Assembly (NCBI RefSeq): GCF_900100865.1
Contig: NZ_LT627734.1
Span: 124,001 to 188,000, forward strand
Reading direction: 5' to 3'
Length of the DNA: 64,000 nucleotides
From: Candidatus Aquiluna sp. UB-MaderosW2red
GTDB lineage: Bacteria > Actinomycetota > Actinomycetes > Actinomycetales > Microbacteriaceae
The position numbers were made by a program, and so were the translations under genes. The notes below the pieces were generated by a model. It ran no database searches. It had not been told where the DNA came from and saw only the letters and a program-made list of their open reading frames with translations. Numbering within the stretch: the first letter of the stretch is position 1; each line of letters opens with the position of its first letter. This document shows positions 17,522 through 25,095 of this stretch, one piece after another.

Positions 17522-17994
17522 GCGATCCTCAGACCCTGAGCATCTCCCACGATCTTCGAGACTTTAATTCTGGAAATGCCAACCTTGATCAGTGGTTAAT
17601 GGATAGTGCGCATCGGGCTAACCAAACCAACTCGGCACGGGTTGTGGTTATCAGAGATCAGAACCAGGTGATTGCATATAGCGCCCTTGCTACCGGGTCC
17701 ATAGTAATTACCGATCTTCCGAGTGAATTCAGAAACGGTCTTTCGAGGCACCCGGTGCCAATCATTCTTCTGGCCAGGCTCGCGGTCGATACTCGGTACC
17801 AAGGGCTAGGTCTTGCAGTTGGATTGCTCAAACACGCATTGGTCACAGCTCTTGGAGTAGAGCAAGAAGATGGGGTCGTGGCATTGGCTACTCATCCGAT
17901 AGATCAAAGTGCCAAGAGCTTTTACCTAAAATACGGGTTTGTGCAATCCCCCGGGGATAAAGACCTAATGGCCCTGCCCCTCAGGCGTTACTAG
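17509..17994 (+). CDS. GNAT acetyltransferase toxin (TacT-like)
   Basis: A 161-residue GNAT protein. LLARLAVDTRYQGLGLAVGL contains the acetyl-CoA-binding R-x-x-G-x-G/A loop, and SAKSFYLKYGFVQSP is the typical C-terminal strand-helix with the conserved Tyr. TacT-type toxins acetylate aminoacyl-tRNAs and stop translation. The DUF1778 gene overlaps it upstream and a terminator follows directly, so the pair is a two-gene transcription unit. Confidence 0.88.
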   Translation: MGELSDPQTLSISHDLRDFNSGNANLDQWLMDSAHRANQTNSARVVVIRDQNQVIAYSALATGSIVITDLPSEFRNGLSRHPVPIILLARLAVDTRYQGLGLAVGLLKHALVTALGVEQEDGVVALATHPIDQSAKSFYLKYGFVQSPGDKDLMALPLRRY

Positions 17995-18039
17995 CCGACC
18001 GGAGTCCGGGCTGAGGTTTCCGGTCGGGAGTTTTCTTTT
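17995..18039 (+). terminator. rho-independent terminator after the GNAT toxin
   Basis: CCGACCGG (17995-18002) pairs with CCGGTCGG (18020-18027) and is followed by GAG and TTTTCTTTT. It starts right after the toxin stop. Confidence 0.85.
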
Positions 18040-18131
18040 GCTTGTTGGTTGAAATTCGCCAACCGTTCGGACTTTCTCCATACTTCACAACTTGCCAGTT
18101 TTGCACAGGCCCCAAATCGGGTAGCGTCACG

Positions 18132-18548
18132 GTGAAATGGGAATTCTATAGTTCACCCATGTTCCCAATTTCAGTTGCACTTTTGGACACTCGGTCACTT
18201 GGGTATCCGAAGCTGGACCCAATGAATCTTCTGGAGGTTGACGATGCCCTGGCCGCCAGGTTTGCCGCCATAGCAAACGCGGTTTGCCAGGCCTGGCCTA
18301 AATTCAAAGGTGGTGGGCTGTGGCAGGCCATGCATGGTGAGATGCAAGGTTTTTTTGAAATTCGAATAAGCAAGGGCAAAACAAACTATCGATTCATTTG
18401 TCATCCAATTCAAAGGGGAGAACAACTGCTAATTGTTGTAGCAGGTGCTGCTAAACCGAGGCAAACTGGGCTACCAGAGAGCTTTTATGAAGATGTGAAG
18501 ACTGTTTTTGCAAAGGCTTGCCGGCTCGAGAATCTCCCATTGCAATAG
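18132..18548 (+). CDS. RelE-like toxin, probable
   Basis: About 138 residues from the GTG at 18132 (VKWEFYSSPMFPISV). The middle and end resemble RelE/HigB-fold proteins of actinobacteria: FKGGGLWQAMHG, FFEIRISKGKTNYRFICHP, LIVVAGAAKPRQTGLPE, SFYEDVKTVF. Proteins like this cut mRNA on the ribosome. The frame opens at 18042, but that longer N-terminus reads through unlikely sequence next to the terminator. No antitoxin follows on the same strand; instead an HTH gene converges on it with 98 bases of overlap. The start choice is uncertain. Confidence 0.7.
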   Translation: MKWEFYSSPMFPISVALLDTRSLGYPKLDPMNLLEVDDALAARFAAIANAVCQAWPKFKGGGLWQAMHGEMQGFFEIRISKGKTNYRFICHPIQRGEQLLIVVAGAAKPRQTGLPESFYEDVKTVFAKACRLENLPLQ

Positions 18549-18837
18549 CTAGGCCCCGTTCAGTTGCAATTTTTCTCCCCAGGGCCCAAAGGACTTTTGA
18601 GATTGTCATGAGAGTCGGATTCTTTGCGGAACCGTCTAAAAGTCTTCGCAGATTGGCCGGTTCGATGCCTGCCCGCAATGCGAGCTCCTTTTTTGACCAC
18701 CCGGCTTCTGCCCTTAGGTCATCCAAATGGTTAATCAGATCACTGATCGACAAAAGGATGGCCGTTTCGGCAGCTACTGATTTAGCCATTTCAGGATCGC
18801 TTGTCACCTTGTCTAGCAAGTCTTGATAGCTTGTCAT
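18451..18837 (-). CDS. helix-turn-helix antitoxin-like protein, convergent with toxin
   Basis: A 128-residue protein with a lambda-repressor-like HTH at about residues 41-75 (WSKKELALRAGIEPANLRR) typical of HigA/RelB-partner antitoxins. The ATG at 18837 has GGAG six bases upstream. The last ~33 residues are encoded opposite the 3' end of the RelE-like gene. Convergent overlapping pairs would produce complementary mRNA 3' ends. Pairing with the RelE-like gene is inferred from adjacency only. Confidence 0.75.
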   Translation of the reverse strand: MTSYQDLLDKVTSDPEMAKSVAAETAILLSISDLINHLDDLRAEAGWSKKELALRAGIEPANLRRLLDGSAKNPTLMTISKVLWALGRKIATERGLAIAMGDSRAGKPLQKQSSHLHKSSLVAQFASV

Positions 18838-19030
18838 GTCATTCTCCAATCAACGCATAGTAAATGATACACAAACAGTCATAGCGAGACAAGCAAAATG
18901 TTTCAGTGCGGTTGGATCTTTTTCTAGCGCCCTCACTAGTTTGCAAGCGTTGGGTGCGTTCAGGCATCGGTTTAGATTTCTCAGTTTTGGGTCGCAGGGC
19001 GAGCTAAAAAAGGCCCTCCAGCATAAAAGA

Positions 19031-19061
19031 AACACCCGAGACCCCCCAGGTCTCGGGTGTT
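19031..19061 (-). terminator. terminator of the nfeD-SPFH operon
   Basis: AACACCCGAGACC (19031-19043) and GGTCTCGGGTGTT (19049-19061) form a perfect 13-bp stem with a five-base loop. On the minus strand it is followed by TCTTTTA, matching termination about 100 bases beyond the SPFH stop. Confidence 0.75.
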
Positions 19062-19134
19062 CCAACCCCGAAGGATTGCAAAGCGACAAGCGCTTTGGTG
19101 GCTAGTTAAACTACCCCCTGGCCACAAGCAGGAA

Positions 19135-19158
19135 GTTAGCTTGAGGGTCTGACATTTA
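19135..19158 (+). repeat. dispersed direct repeat, copy 4
   Basis: GTTAGCTTGAG then GGTCTGACATTTA. The right half is identical over 13 bases to copy 2. It lies just downstream of the SPFH gene stop (19165), marking the right end of the repeat-punctuated island. Confidence 0.65.
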
Positions 19159-19164
19159 TGAGTT

Positions 19165-20088
19165 TTACTTAGGGCCGAACGCTCGACCCAGTGCTGCGGC
19201 GGCAGCGGTTAGCTCGGTTGGAATGAACCAGACCTTATTGGCATCTCCATTGGAGAGCTCCTTTAGCTGGTCGATGTATTTATAGGCCAGAGCCTGATCG
19301 GTGACCTTGGCGTTTGCTAGGGCATCGAAGACTTTTTGAATTGCCTGGGATTCACCATCGGCCACTAGGGCCTGAGCCTTGGCATCGGCTTCGGCGTTTA
19401 GAACCGTTGCCTTAGCGGCACCTTCCGCCCTGAGAATCTCGGACTGCTTGGCACCTTCGGCGGTGAGGATGTCTGCCTGCTTGGTTCCCTCGGCGATCAA
19501 GATGCTGGCTCGCTTTTCACGCTCTGCCTTCATCTGCTTTTCCATGGAGTCGCGAACCGACTCTGGGGGAACGATGTCGCGAATCTCCACCCGGTTAACG
19601 CGGACCCCCCACTTGCCAGTGGCCTCGTCAAGCACAGTTCTCAAGGCCCCGTTGATTGCTTCACGTGAGGTTAGGGCTTCTTCAAGGTCTAGGGAACCAA
19701 CCGCATTACGCAAGGTGGTCACGGTGAGCTGTTCAATACCCTTTACAAAGTTGGCAATTTCATAGGTTGCCGACTTTGGGTCGGTTACCTGGTAGTAGAT
19801 AACGGTGTCGATTGAGACCACCAGGTTGTCCTCGGTAATAACCGACTGAGGTGGAAAGTCAACCACTTGCTCTCTGAGGTCAACGTTGCTTCTGATGACA
19901 TCGATAAAGGGGAACACCAGGTTCACACCGGCATTCATGGTCTTGTGGTATCGACCAAGTCGCTCCACAACAGCCGCGGTTGCCTGCGGGATGATTCGAA
20001 TTGAGCGAATTAGGAGCAGCGCGATAATAATCAGCACTGAGGCAGTCAAGATGCTGCCGAAGTCCAAAGAGTTCAAGATGTCAAACAT
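19165..20088 (-). CDS. SPFH/band 7 membrane protein (QmcA/stomatin-like)
   Basis: A 307-residue protein with one N-terminal membrane helix (residues ~13-30), then the SPFH domain (IIPQATAAVVERLGRYHKT, PFIDVIRSNVDLREQV) and a long alpha-helical region with repeated AEG segments (LIAEGTKQADILTAEGAKQ). Such proteins form oligomeric membrane microdomain scaffolds. It follows nfeD by two bases; SPFH and NfeD proteins are known partners. It ends in a C-terminal Ala-rich helix ahead of a terminator. Confidence 0.93.
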   Translation of the reverse strand: MFDILNSLDFGSILTASVLIIIALLLIRSIRIIPQATAAVVERLGRYHKTMNAGVNLVFPFIDVIRSNVDLREQVVDFPPQSVITEDNLVVSIDTVIYYQVTDPKSATYEIANFVKGIEQLTVTTLRNAVGSLDLEEALTSREAINGALRTVLDEATGKWGVRVNRVEIRDIVPPESVRDSMEKQMKAEREKRASILIAEGTKQADILTAEGAKQSEILRAEGAAKATVLNAEADAKAQALVADGESQAIQKVFDALANAKVTDQALAYKYIDQLKELSNGDANKVWFIPTELTAAAAALGRAFGPK

Positions 20089-20090
20089 GC

Positions 20091-20501
20091 TTATCTCACA
20101 ATCAGGGTTGTGCCGTCAATTGAGTCAACGACTACTTTTGCACCGGCAGCTTTTGTGCCGGTGATTGATCTGGCTCTCCAGGTCTCGCCCTGGATTTTGG
20201 CGGAGCCGGCAAACTGTGAAATCTCTTCAATGACTTCAGCTGGTTTCCCAATAAGTGCTGAAACATTGGTCATTTGCTCAGGCTTATCGCCTTGGAGTTT
20301 TTTGATTAGCGGCCGAACATAAACCAAGGACGCAATTACCGCTCCCAGGAAACCGAGAGATTGCACCCAAAGATCAAAGCCTAAAAGCGAGAGCAGTAGC
20401 GGCACGATTGCCGCGACTGCCAAAGCAGCAAAATAGAGGCCGTAGGTGAGTAGCTCGATAACTACCAACACACCGATGATGATCAACCACATTACGGTCA
20501 T
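20091..20501 (-). CDS. NfeD family membrane protein
   Basis: A 136-residue short-form NfeD: two to three membrane helices up to about residue 65 (LIIIGVLVVIELLTYGLYF, then the LLLSLLGFDLWVQSLGFLG region) and a C-terminal OB-fold-like domain (IGKPAEVIEEISQFAGSAKI, RARSITGTKAAGAKVVVDS). It starts with ATG after GGAGG. NfeD is thought to assist SPFH proteins in membrane organisation. It is the first gene of the pair. Confidence 0.92.
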   Translation of the reverse strand: MTVMWLIIIGVLVVIELLTYGLYFAALAVAAIVPLLLSLLGFDLWVQSLGFLGAVIASLVYVRPLIKKLQGDKPEQMTNVSALIGKPAEVIEEISQFAGSAKIQGETWRARSITGTKAAGAKVVVDSIDGTTLIVR

Positions 20502-20685
20502 GTGTAACCTCCAAATCTCTTCTAAGCCTAAGCGTTTAGAAAATGATTTGAGCTTGCGTTGCTAGAAACACAGAAGCTTGACAGGACGCTGATTGAGCCT
20601 CCATAATTGTGAAAGCAAACGACCCATTCTGCTTTAGCACGGTGAAGTCGGAACCCTGGTATCGCTAAGGCGGCCAGGGTTTGCA

Positions 20686-21273
20686 TTATATGTGGACATG
20701 CGTGGTGCTGCCAGACCAGGTTTCCCAATATCTATTTTCGCTTCGGGTGATTTTCTGCCGATAAGCACTGGCGAGTAAATCTGCCAGTTCGAGCAAAGGT
20801 TCCCGGTTCTTTGGGACCGGGCGAATGTCTACTTGTCGCTGATTCCATATTTCCCTGGATCGGAATGCTTGGAGATTTCTCAGGTCGCTCTGCTGCTGAT
20901 ATCCGGGGGCTCTGGACTCGAACACCACTTGCTCTAGTTTGGAAAATCTCTCAAATATGAAACCCAGGCTGCTCATGATCAGAGCACTGCGACCCTGCTC
21001 ACCCGCTTTGTCACGAGTGTCCAAAGATGTTTCAAACACCACACAGGTCGTTAGTGGTGCTAACTTCACTCCCACCTCGAGTAGCAACTGTCTCCCAGCT
21101 GAGCTTCTCAACAACTCAGTGGCATGCAGCGGGTAGCCGCCAGAAATAGCCTCTAGATTAGCTTTGACATCTAGCAACGCTTCTGATCTGACGCCCACAT
21201 AAGCCATCAAGTAAAAGGGTGCTCTTTGAAAACTACCCGGCAGTTGAAGGGATTCGTCAACAAAGAATTTCAA
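20686..21273 (-). CDS. DUF3800-like protein
   Basis: A 195-residue protein starting at TTG (21273), five bases after AGGAGG, which makes the unusual start convincing. It opens with FFVDES, has FYLMAYVGV and ends with an ELADLLASAYRQKITR segment, a pattern of DUF3800 proteins (N-terminal acidic motif and C-terminal ADL helix). These occur in phage and defence neighbourhoods and are suspected RNase H-fold nucleases, but the function is not established. Not obviously in an operon. Confidence 0.65.
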   Translation of the reverse strand: MKFFVDESLQLPGSFQRAPFYLMAYVGVRSEALLDVKANLEAISGGYPLHATELLRSSAGRQLLLEVGVKLAPLTTCVVFETSLDTRDKAGEQGRSALIMSSLGFIFERFSKLEQVVFESRAPGYQQQSDLRNLQAFRSREIWNQRQVDIRPVPKNREPLLELADLLASAYRQKITRSENRYWETWSGSTTHVHI

Positions 21274-21494
21274 CCTGGCCTCCTAGGTCCCATAAGGGTA
21301 ACCAAGGCTGCCAAGTTCGACCATCGAGCTCAAAAAAACTGTGCATAACTATTTTTACTTGAGTCAAAGTGCCTGCCAGCTTTGGAAATTAGGAGTCAGG
21401 GCGCTACCGCGGGCCGAGCCGCTCTGGAGTCCTGAAAATTCAGGCTCGCTCAGAAAATCAAAATTCTGAGTGTTGAAGGGTATTTAGAAGGCTG
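21274..21494. other. intergenic with two small hairpins
   Basis: Contains the palindromes CCTGAAAATTCAGG (21431-21444) and TCAGAA-N8-TTCTGA (21450-21469), both close beyond the stop of the minus-strand HigA-like gene, so they may serve as its transcription end. The promoter of the DUF3800-like gene should also lie in this stretch. Nothing coding seen. Confidence 0.4.
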
Positions 21495-21857
21495 TTACTG
21501 CATGCGGGCCGGCTTGGGCTTCGGCCCCGGCTTAGAGCTACGAACCGGAATGGTGACCGTTTCGTAGTTCATTGGGACCCCGCCGTGCTCGACAGTAATT
21601 GTGATTTTTGCCCCAACTGAAAGTGCGTGAGAAAGCAGCCGCCTGATAGTTGGATTTGAGTTTGAGCTCTCCAGCTGCGAAATGGACGCCTGGCTCACAC
21701 CGCATACTCGACCCAAATCTTCTTGGCTGACTCCGGCTGCTTCGCGCATGTGAATCAGGGAGTCGAGCATTTCCATCCACTGATGTTCGTTATGCAAGGC
21801 AAGTCGTTGCAGTGGGGTCATGGCGTCGATGATTTGTTGCAAAGTCTGATTGGGCAT
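21495..21857 (-). CDS. HTH antitoxin (HigA-like)
   Basis: A 120-residue XRE-family regulator. The helix-turn-helix is REAAGVSQEDLGRVCGVSQ, then ASISQLESSNSNPTIRRLL. A basic proline/lysine tail (SKPGPKPKPARMQ) closes it. The ATG at 21857 is 10 bases after the stop of the toxin-like gene and fits antitoxin size; a longer frame to 21971 overlaps that gene and is not favoured. As in higBA systems the toxin gene comes first. It should neutralise the toxin and repress the operon. Confidence 0.8.
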   Translation of the reverse strand: MPNQTLQQIIDAMTPLQRLALHNEHQWMEMLDSLIHMREAAGVSQEDLGRVCGVSQASISQLESSNSNPTIRRLLSHALSVGAKITITVEHGGVPMNYETVTIPVRSSKPGPKPKPARMQ

Positions 21858-21867
21858 AAGTTTTATT

Positions 21868-22320
21868 CTATTCCTCACGTGCGGATCTGTCATTAAAGTC
21901 TGAGTAAATCTTCGCGGCTTTTTGAATAGCGGCATTCTGACTAGCGCGAGCCATATCCGAACTTTCGCCATGTTTCTTTAGCTGCAGGGTCAGGCCCAGG
22001 TAGCTGTCGGACTGTTCCACCAAGTAGAGCCTCAATTTATGTTGGTCGCCTCTAATGGACAAATCCCAACGTAACTCCCACATCAACAAATGGGGTTCAC
22101 TTTTGATGCGCTTGAAATCAAAGCCCCTTCTTGCCCCACCCGCCGCAAGCCGAGTCAGGAGTTCGGCAACTTGCACCTCTAAAACTGCGAATTCGATCTC
22201 CGCCAAAAGCTCTGAAAGGAAAATTATTCTTAGGGCATTTTCCAACGTCTCCGAACCAGCGCTGGCGACCCACTCAAAGGGCTTCCCCAGTGGGCGAATT
22301 GGAGTCGGCTCTTGCAGCAC
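21868..22320 (-). CDS. RelE/HigB-like toxin
   Basis: A 150-residue protein starting at GTG. The central segment FKRIKSEPHLLMWELRWD, then HKLRLYLVEQSD, LTLQLKKHGESSDMARASQ and AAIQKAAKIYSDF resemble HigB/RelE-fold toxins in which a basic C-terminal helix contacts mRNA. The downstream HTH gene supports a toxin-antitoxin pair. The N-terminal 50 residues are less typical and helical. Assignment is from pattern and context. Confidence 0.7.
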   Translation of the reverse strand: MLQEPTPIRPLGKPFEWVASAGSETLENALRIIFLSELLAEIEFAVLEVQVAELLTRLAAGGARRGFDFKRIKSEPHLLMWELRWDLSIRGDQHKLRLYLVEQSDSYLGLTLQLKKHGESSDMARASQNAAIQKAAKIYSDFNDRSAREE

Positions 22321-22413
22321 TTTCCCATATTCCCCAACTCGAAACTTTCCGAATTGGCAAATATGAGATCTGTGGATAAATCCGCTCTGGTTGCGGCTGT
22401 TGAAGATTATTTG

Positions 22414-23475
22414 CTAGTTGGAGTTCACTCTGAATAAAAAGTGGTTTTCTGAGGTGATGGGCTGAGCCGGCACTTTATAGGCCTTTTCGGGGTTCGTGAT
22501 GGCAGCCCTGAGGGCAAGCTCAAGGTTATTAGTCCACCGAGCATAGTTTTTAACCGCCTGGGTGATCTTGAGGGTTGAGCCCGCCAGCGAGCCGGATTCG
22601 GTTCTTGCGACCCCGTCCCTAACCTCAATCTTTACCTCACCCAATAAGTACTTGCCGTCTGGCTGACCGGTTGCCTGGATTGCGTCTGTAACCAAGATCA
22701 AGCGCTCAGCTGGAATCAAACGAGCTGCAGCCGGCTCAACGTGGATGCCATCGGCAATCAGTTCCAGATAGGTATCGGTTTCGATGGCAGCCGGCACTGG
22801 GCCTGGGGCACGGTGGTGAATGCCGCGCATGCCATTAAAGGTGTGGGTCATAACTGACTCCGGGTGCTTGGTTAGAAAATCTAAGGTTTCTTCATAGCCC
22901 GCCGAAGAGTGCCCAAAACAAAGCTTGATGCCCGAGGCTTCAAGAACGGCTGTCTGAGAATCGCTCAGGCACTCCGGGGCAACCGTAATTGAGCGAATCG
23001 TTTTACACTCTACAATTGCCTGGACCTCTTGATCGGTAGCAATTTTCAAGGCATCGGGGTCCTGAGCACCGCGGTGTTCGTGGGATAAAAATGGCCCTTC
23101 AAAGTGCAGCCCCAAAAACCTTGGGTCCAACAATAAGCTTTCGCACTCCTTGGTGATTCTCACCATTTCTGCAACTGGCGCGGAAACCAGCGAGACGATG
23201 TTTCTTGTCACCTGGTTTTGCTGGTTGAAATCTAAGATTCCAAGAATGTCTTGGGCCGAGTTATTGGCTGCAAAGCCATTGCCACCATGACAGTGTGTGT
23301 CAAAGAAGCCGGCGTGAAGAACTTGACCTGAGCCATCAATGACCTCATCGGCGTTGAGCCTTTGCCAGCTGTCACCGTGACCGATGGTGGTGTACTCGGC
23401 TAGGTGAGCCCAAGCGTTCTCAATGAGCTTGCCTTCTTGAAAGACGCTCACCGAGTGAATAATTTTGCTATTCAC
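22414..23475 (-). CDS. nagA: N-acetylglucosamine/galactosamine-6-phosphate deacetylase
   Basis: A 353-residue amidohydrolase. DTHCHGGNG is the first metal-binding motif, LGLHFEGPFLSHEHRGAQ holds the metal-binding Glu, THTFNGMRGIHHRAPGP matches the substrate-binding region, and LVTDAIQATG has the catalytic Asp. It removes acetate from HexNAc-6-phosphate. The start overlaps the DeoR regulator gene by eight bases. Because SIS, ROK, PfkB and class II aldolase genes face it across the locus, the natural substrate is probably GalNAc-6-phosphate (AgaA role) rather than GlcNAc-6-phosphate. Confidence 0.92.
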   Translation of the reverse strand: MNSKIIHSVSVFQEGKLIENAWAHLAEYTTIGHGDSWQRLNADEVIDGSGQVLHAGFFDTHCHGGNGFAANNSAQDILGILDFNQQNQVTRNIVSLVSAPVAEMVRITKECESLLLDPRFLGLHFEGPFLSHEHRGAQDPDALKIATDQEVQAIVECKTIRSITVAPECLSDSQTAVLEASGIKLCFGHSSAGYEETLDFLTKHPESVMTHTFNGMRGIHHRAPGPVPAAIETDTYLELIADGIHVEPAAARLIPAERLILVTDAIQATGQPDGKYLLGEVKIEVRDGVARTESGSLAGSTLKITQAVKNYARWTNNLELALRAAITNPEKAYKVPAQPITSENHFLFRVNSN

Positions 23476-24256
23476 TAATAATCACCTCAATACCCTGAGC
23501 CTCAAGAGCCCTGCGAAGCTCTGGGTCTATTTCCTCATCGGTTATCAGAACGTCGACCTGATTGGGCTTGCAGATTCTTGCGAAGGCCTGGTTACCGATT
23601 TTATCAGCGGTGGCAACTACGACTACTTTTTTGGCAGCTGCTGCAATGAGCTGGTCAATCCGGGCTTCACCCTCGTGATTGGCGGTGGCGCCGACTTCGG
23701 CATCGATGCCATTGACTCCGATGAACGCGATGTCTAAAACTAGACCCTCTAACACCGGGGCCGCGTAGTCTCCGATGAGCTCATAGCTTTGCGGTCTGGC
23801 AATGCCACCAGTCACGACAATCTTGATGTGTTGGCGGATGACCATCTCAGTGGCAATGTTAACCGCGTTGGTGACAACCGTTAGGCCGATGTCGCCATCC
23901 TCGGCAATTAGTCGATGGGCTTGGGCAAGCTCTCTACCGAGCTCGGTGGTTGTGGTGCCGCCATTGAGGCCAATACGGTTGCCGCGCTGAACCATTGCGG
24001 CGGCGGTCTTGGCAATTCTTAGCTTGCCGCGCGAGTCCTTGGCTGTCCGATAGCGAATCGGCAGGTCATAAGCCTTGCCCACGGCGTCAATGCCGCCATG
24101 GGTGCGAGTGACCAATTGCCTTGCAGCGAGTTCATCAAAATCACGACGAACCGTGGCAACAGAGACACCAAGTGTCTTGGCTGCCGAGTCCACATCAAGG
24201 CTGCCGCGCTTGGCGACCAACTCGAGGATTCGATTAACTCTTTCGTTTCTAGACAT
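23468..24256 (-). CDS. DeoR-family transcriptional regulator of the amino-sugar locus
   Basis: A 262-residue DeoR/GlpR-type regulator: N-terminal winged HTH (VNRILELVAKRGSLDVDSAA, SVATVRRDFDELA) and a C-terminal sugar-phosphate-sensing domain (NRIGLNGGTTTTELGREL, FIGVNGIDAEVGATANHEGE). It is the likely AgaR/NagR equivalent, repressing until a phosphosugar binds. The ATG at 24256 is taken; a TTG three codons earlier is possible. It sits between the transporter and deacetylase genes and probably acts on the AT-rich divergent region at 27353-27680. Confidence 0.9.
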   Translation of the reverse strand: MSRNERVNRILELVAKRGSLDVDSAAKTLGVSVATVRRDFDELAARQLVTRTHGGIDAVGKAYDLPIRYRTAKDSRGKLRIAKTAAAMVQRGNRIGLNGGTTTTELGRELAQAHRLIAEDGDIGLTVVTNAVNIATEMVIRQHIKIVVTGGIARPQSYELIGDYAAPVLEGLVLDIAFIGVNGIDAEVGATANHEGEARIDQLIAAAAKKVVVVATADKIGNQAFARICKPNQVDVLITDEEIDPELRRALEAQGIEVIISE

Positions 24257-24269
24257 GTTGCCCAAAAGA

Positions 24270-25091
24270 TTACTTGATACTGCCGGCGGTTAGGCCACTC
24301 ACTAGCCACTTCTCAATTGAGATAAACAAGATAACAACCGGGATGATTGCAATAAGTGAAACTGCAAACACGTAGTGCCACTGCACTTCATAAAGCCCAA
24401 TAAACCCTGTGATGCCAACCGTAAGTGGCCGAACATCAGCCGATGAGGTTAATGTCAGCGCCACCACAAACTCATTCCAAGCCGCAATGAAGGTGAAGAT
24501 CACCGCCGTCAAAAGACCCGGCAGTGCCAGTGGCAATGTAATGCGGCGCAAGACTGTGAATCTCGAGCAACCATCGAGCATGGCTGCTTCTTCAACCTCG
24601 GCGGGGATGCCGGAGAAAAAGCCGCTGAGAATCCAAACCGAGAAAGCCAGGTTGAAGGCCGCATTCACCAAAATCAATGCGACGTAGCTATTAACCAGAC
24701 CCAGCGATACGAACTGGCGGTAGATGCCGATAACCATCGAGGTTGGGGCAAACATCTGGGTGGCTAAAACCAATAGCAAAATCAAACCGCGGCCGCGGAA
24801 TCTAAAGCGGGCAAGGTAATAAGCGGCCGGAATCGCCACCACCAGGACCACCAAAGTGGCGCTGCCGGCGATGATCAGGGTGTTGAGGAGATACTGCGCG
24901 ATCGGAGCCGACTCCCAAACCGTGATGAAGTTTGAGAATTCAAAGGTGGAGGGCGCATACTCTGCGGGAATTTGGTAGAGCTCGCTGGAAGGTGTCAGGG
25001 CGGTGAAAATCATTCTGATATAAGGAATCAAGAAGACTGCGGCAACCAAGGCGCCCATCAGTGAGAGCGAGGATTTCTTGAGAAGCTTCAT
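24270..25091 (-). CDS. sugar ABC permease, MalG type
   Basis: A 273-residue inner-membrane permease with six predicted helices and the EAA loop EVEEAAMLDGCSRFTVLRRI near residue 185, which docks the ATPase. It is the second permease of the amino-sugar transporter, four bases after the first. No ATPase gene is present in the locus, as usual for actinobacterial sugar importers that share one MsiK/UgpC-type ATPase. Confidence 0.92.
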   Translation of the reverse strand: MKLLKKSSLSLMGALVAAVFLIPYIRMIFTALTPSSELYQIPAEYAPSTFEFSNFITVWESAPIAQYLLNTLIIAGSATLVVLVVAIPAAYYLARFRFRGRGLILLLVLATQMFAPTSMVIGIYRQFVSLGLVNSYVALILVNAAFNLAFSVWILSGFFSGIPAEVEEAAMLDGCSRFTVLRRITLPLALPGLLTAVIFTFIAAWNEFVVALTLTSSADVRPLTVGITGFIGLYEVQWHYVFAVSLIAIIPVVILFISIEKWLVSGLTAGSIK

Positions 25092-25095
25092 GGCC

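Larger units (their letters stand above)
18838..19164. other. intergenic stretch with a terminator and repeat copy 4
   Basis: About 330 bases without a credible gene. It holds the promoter region of the HTH gene (AT-rich 18850-18895), a perfect hairpin at 19031-19061 and the fourth copy of the dispersed repeat at 19135-19158. An open frame on minus (19089 to 18850) has no ribosome site or family match and is ignored. Confidence 0.5.

Noticed and set aside
18042-18131. Long N-terminus for the RelE-like toxin
   Set aside because: The extra 30 residues lie directly after the terminator T-run, contain no family-like sequence and lack a ribosome site.
13072-19158. Integron attC sites suggested by GTTAGCT
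   Set aside because: The GTTRRRY rule is not fully met, no paired R''/R' boxes or foldable site was found, genes are in mixed orientation and no integrase is seen.
20528-20728. 66-codon frame after the DUF3800-like gene
   Set aside because: It overlaps the end of that gene in another frame and has no supporting signal.
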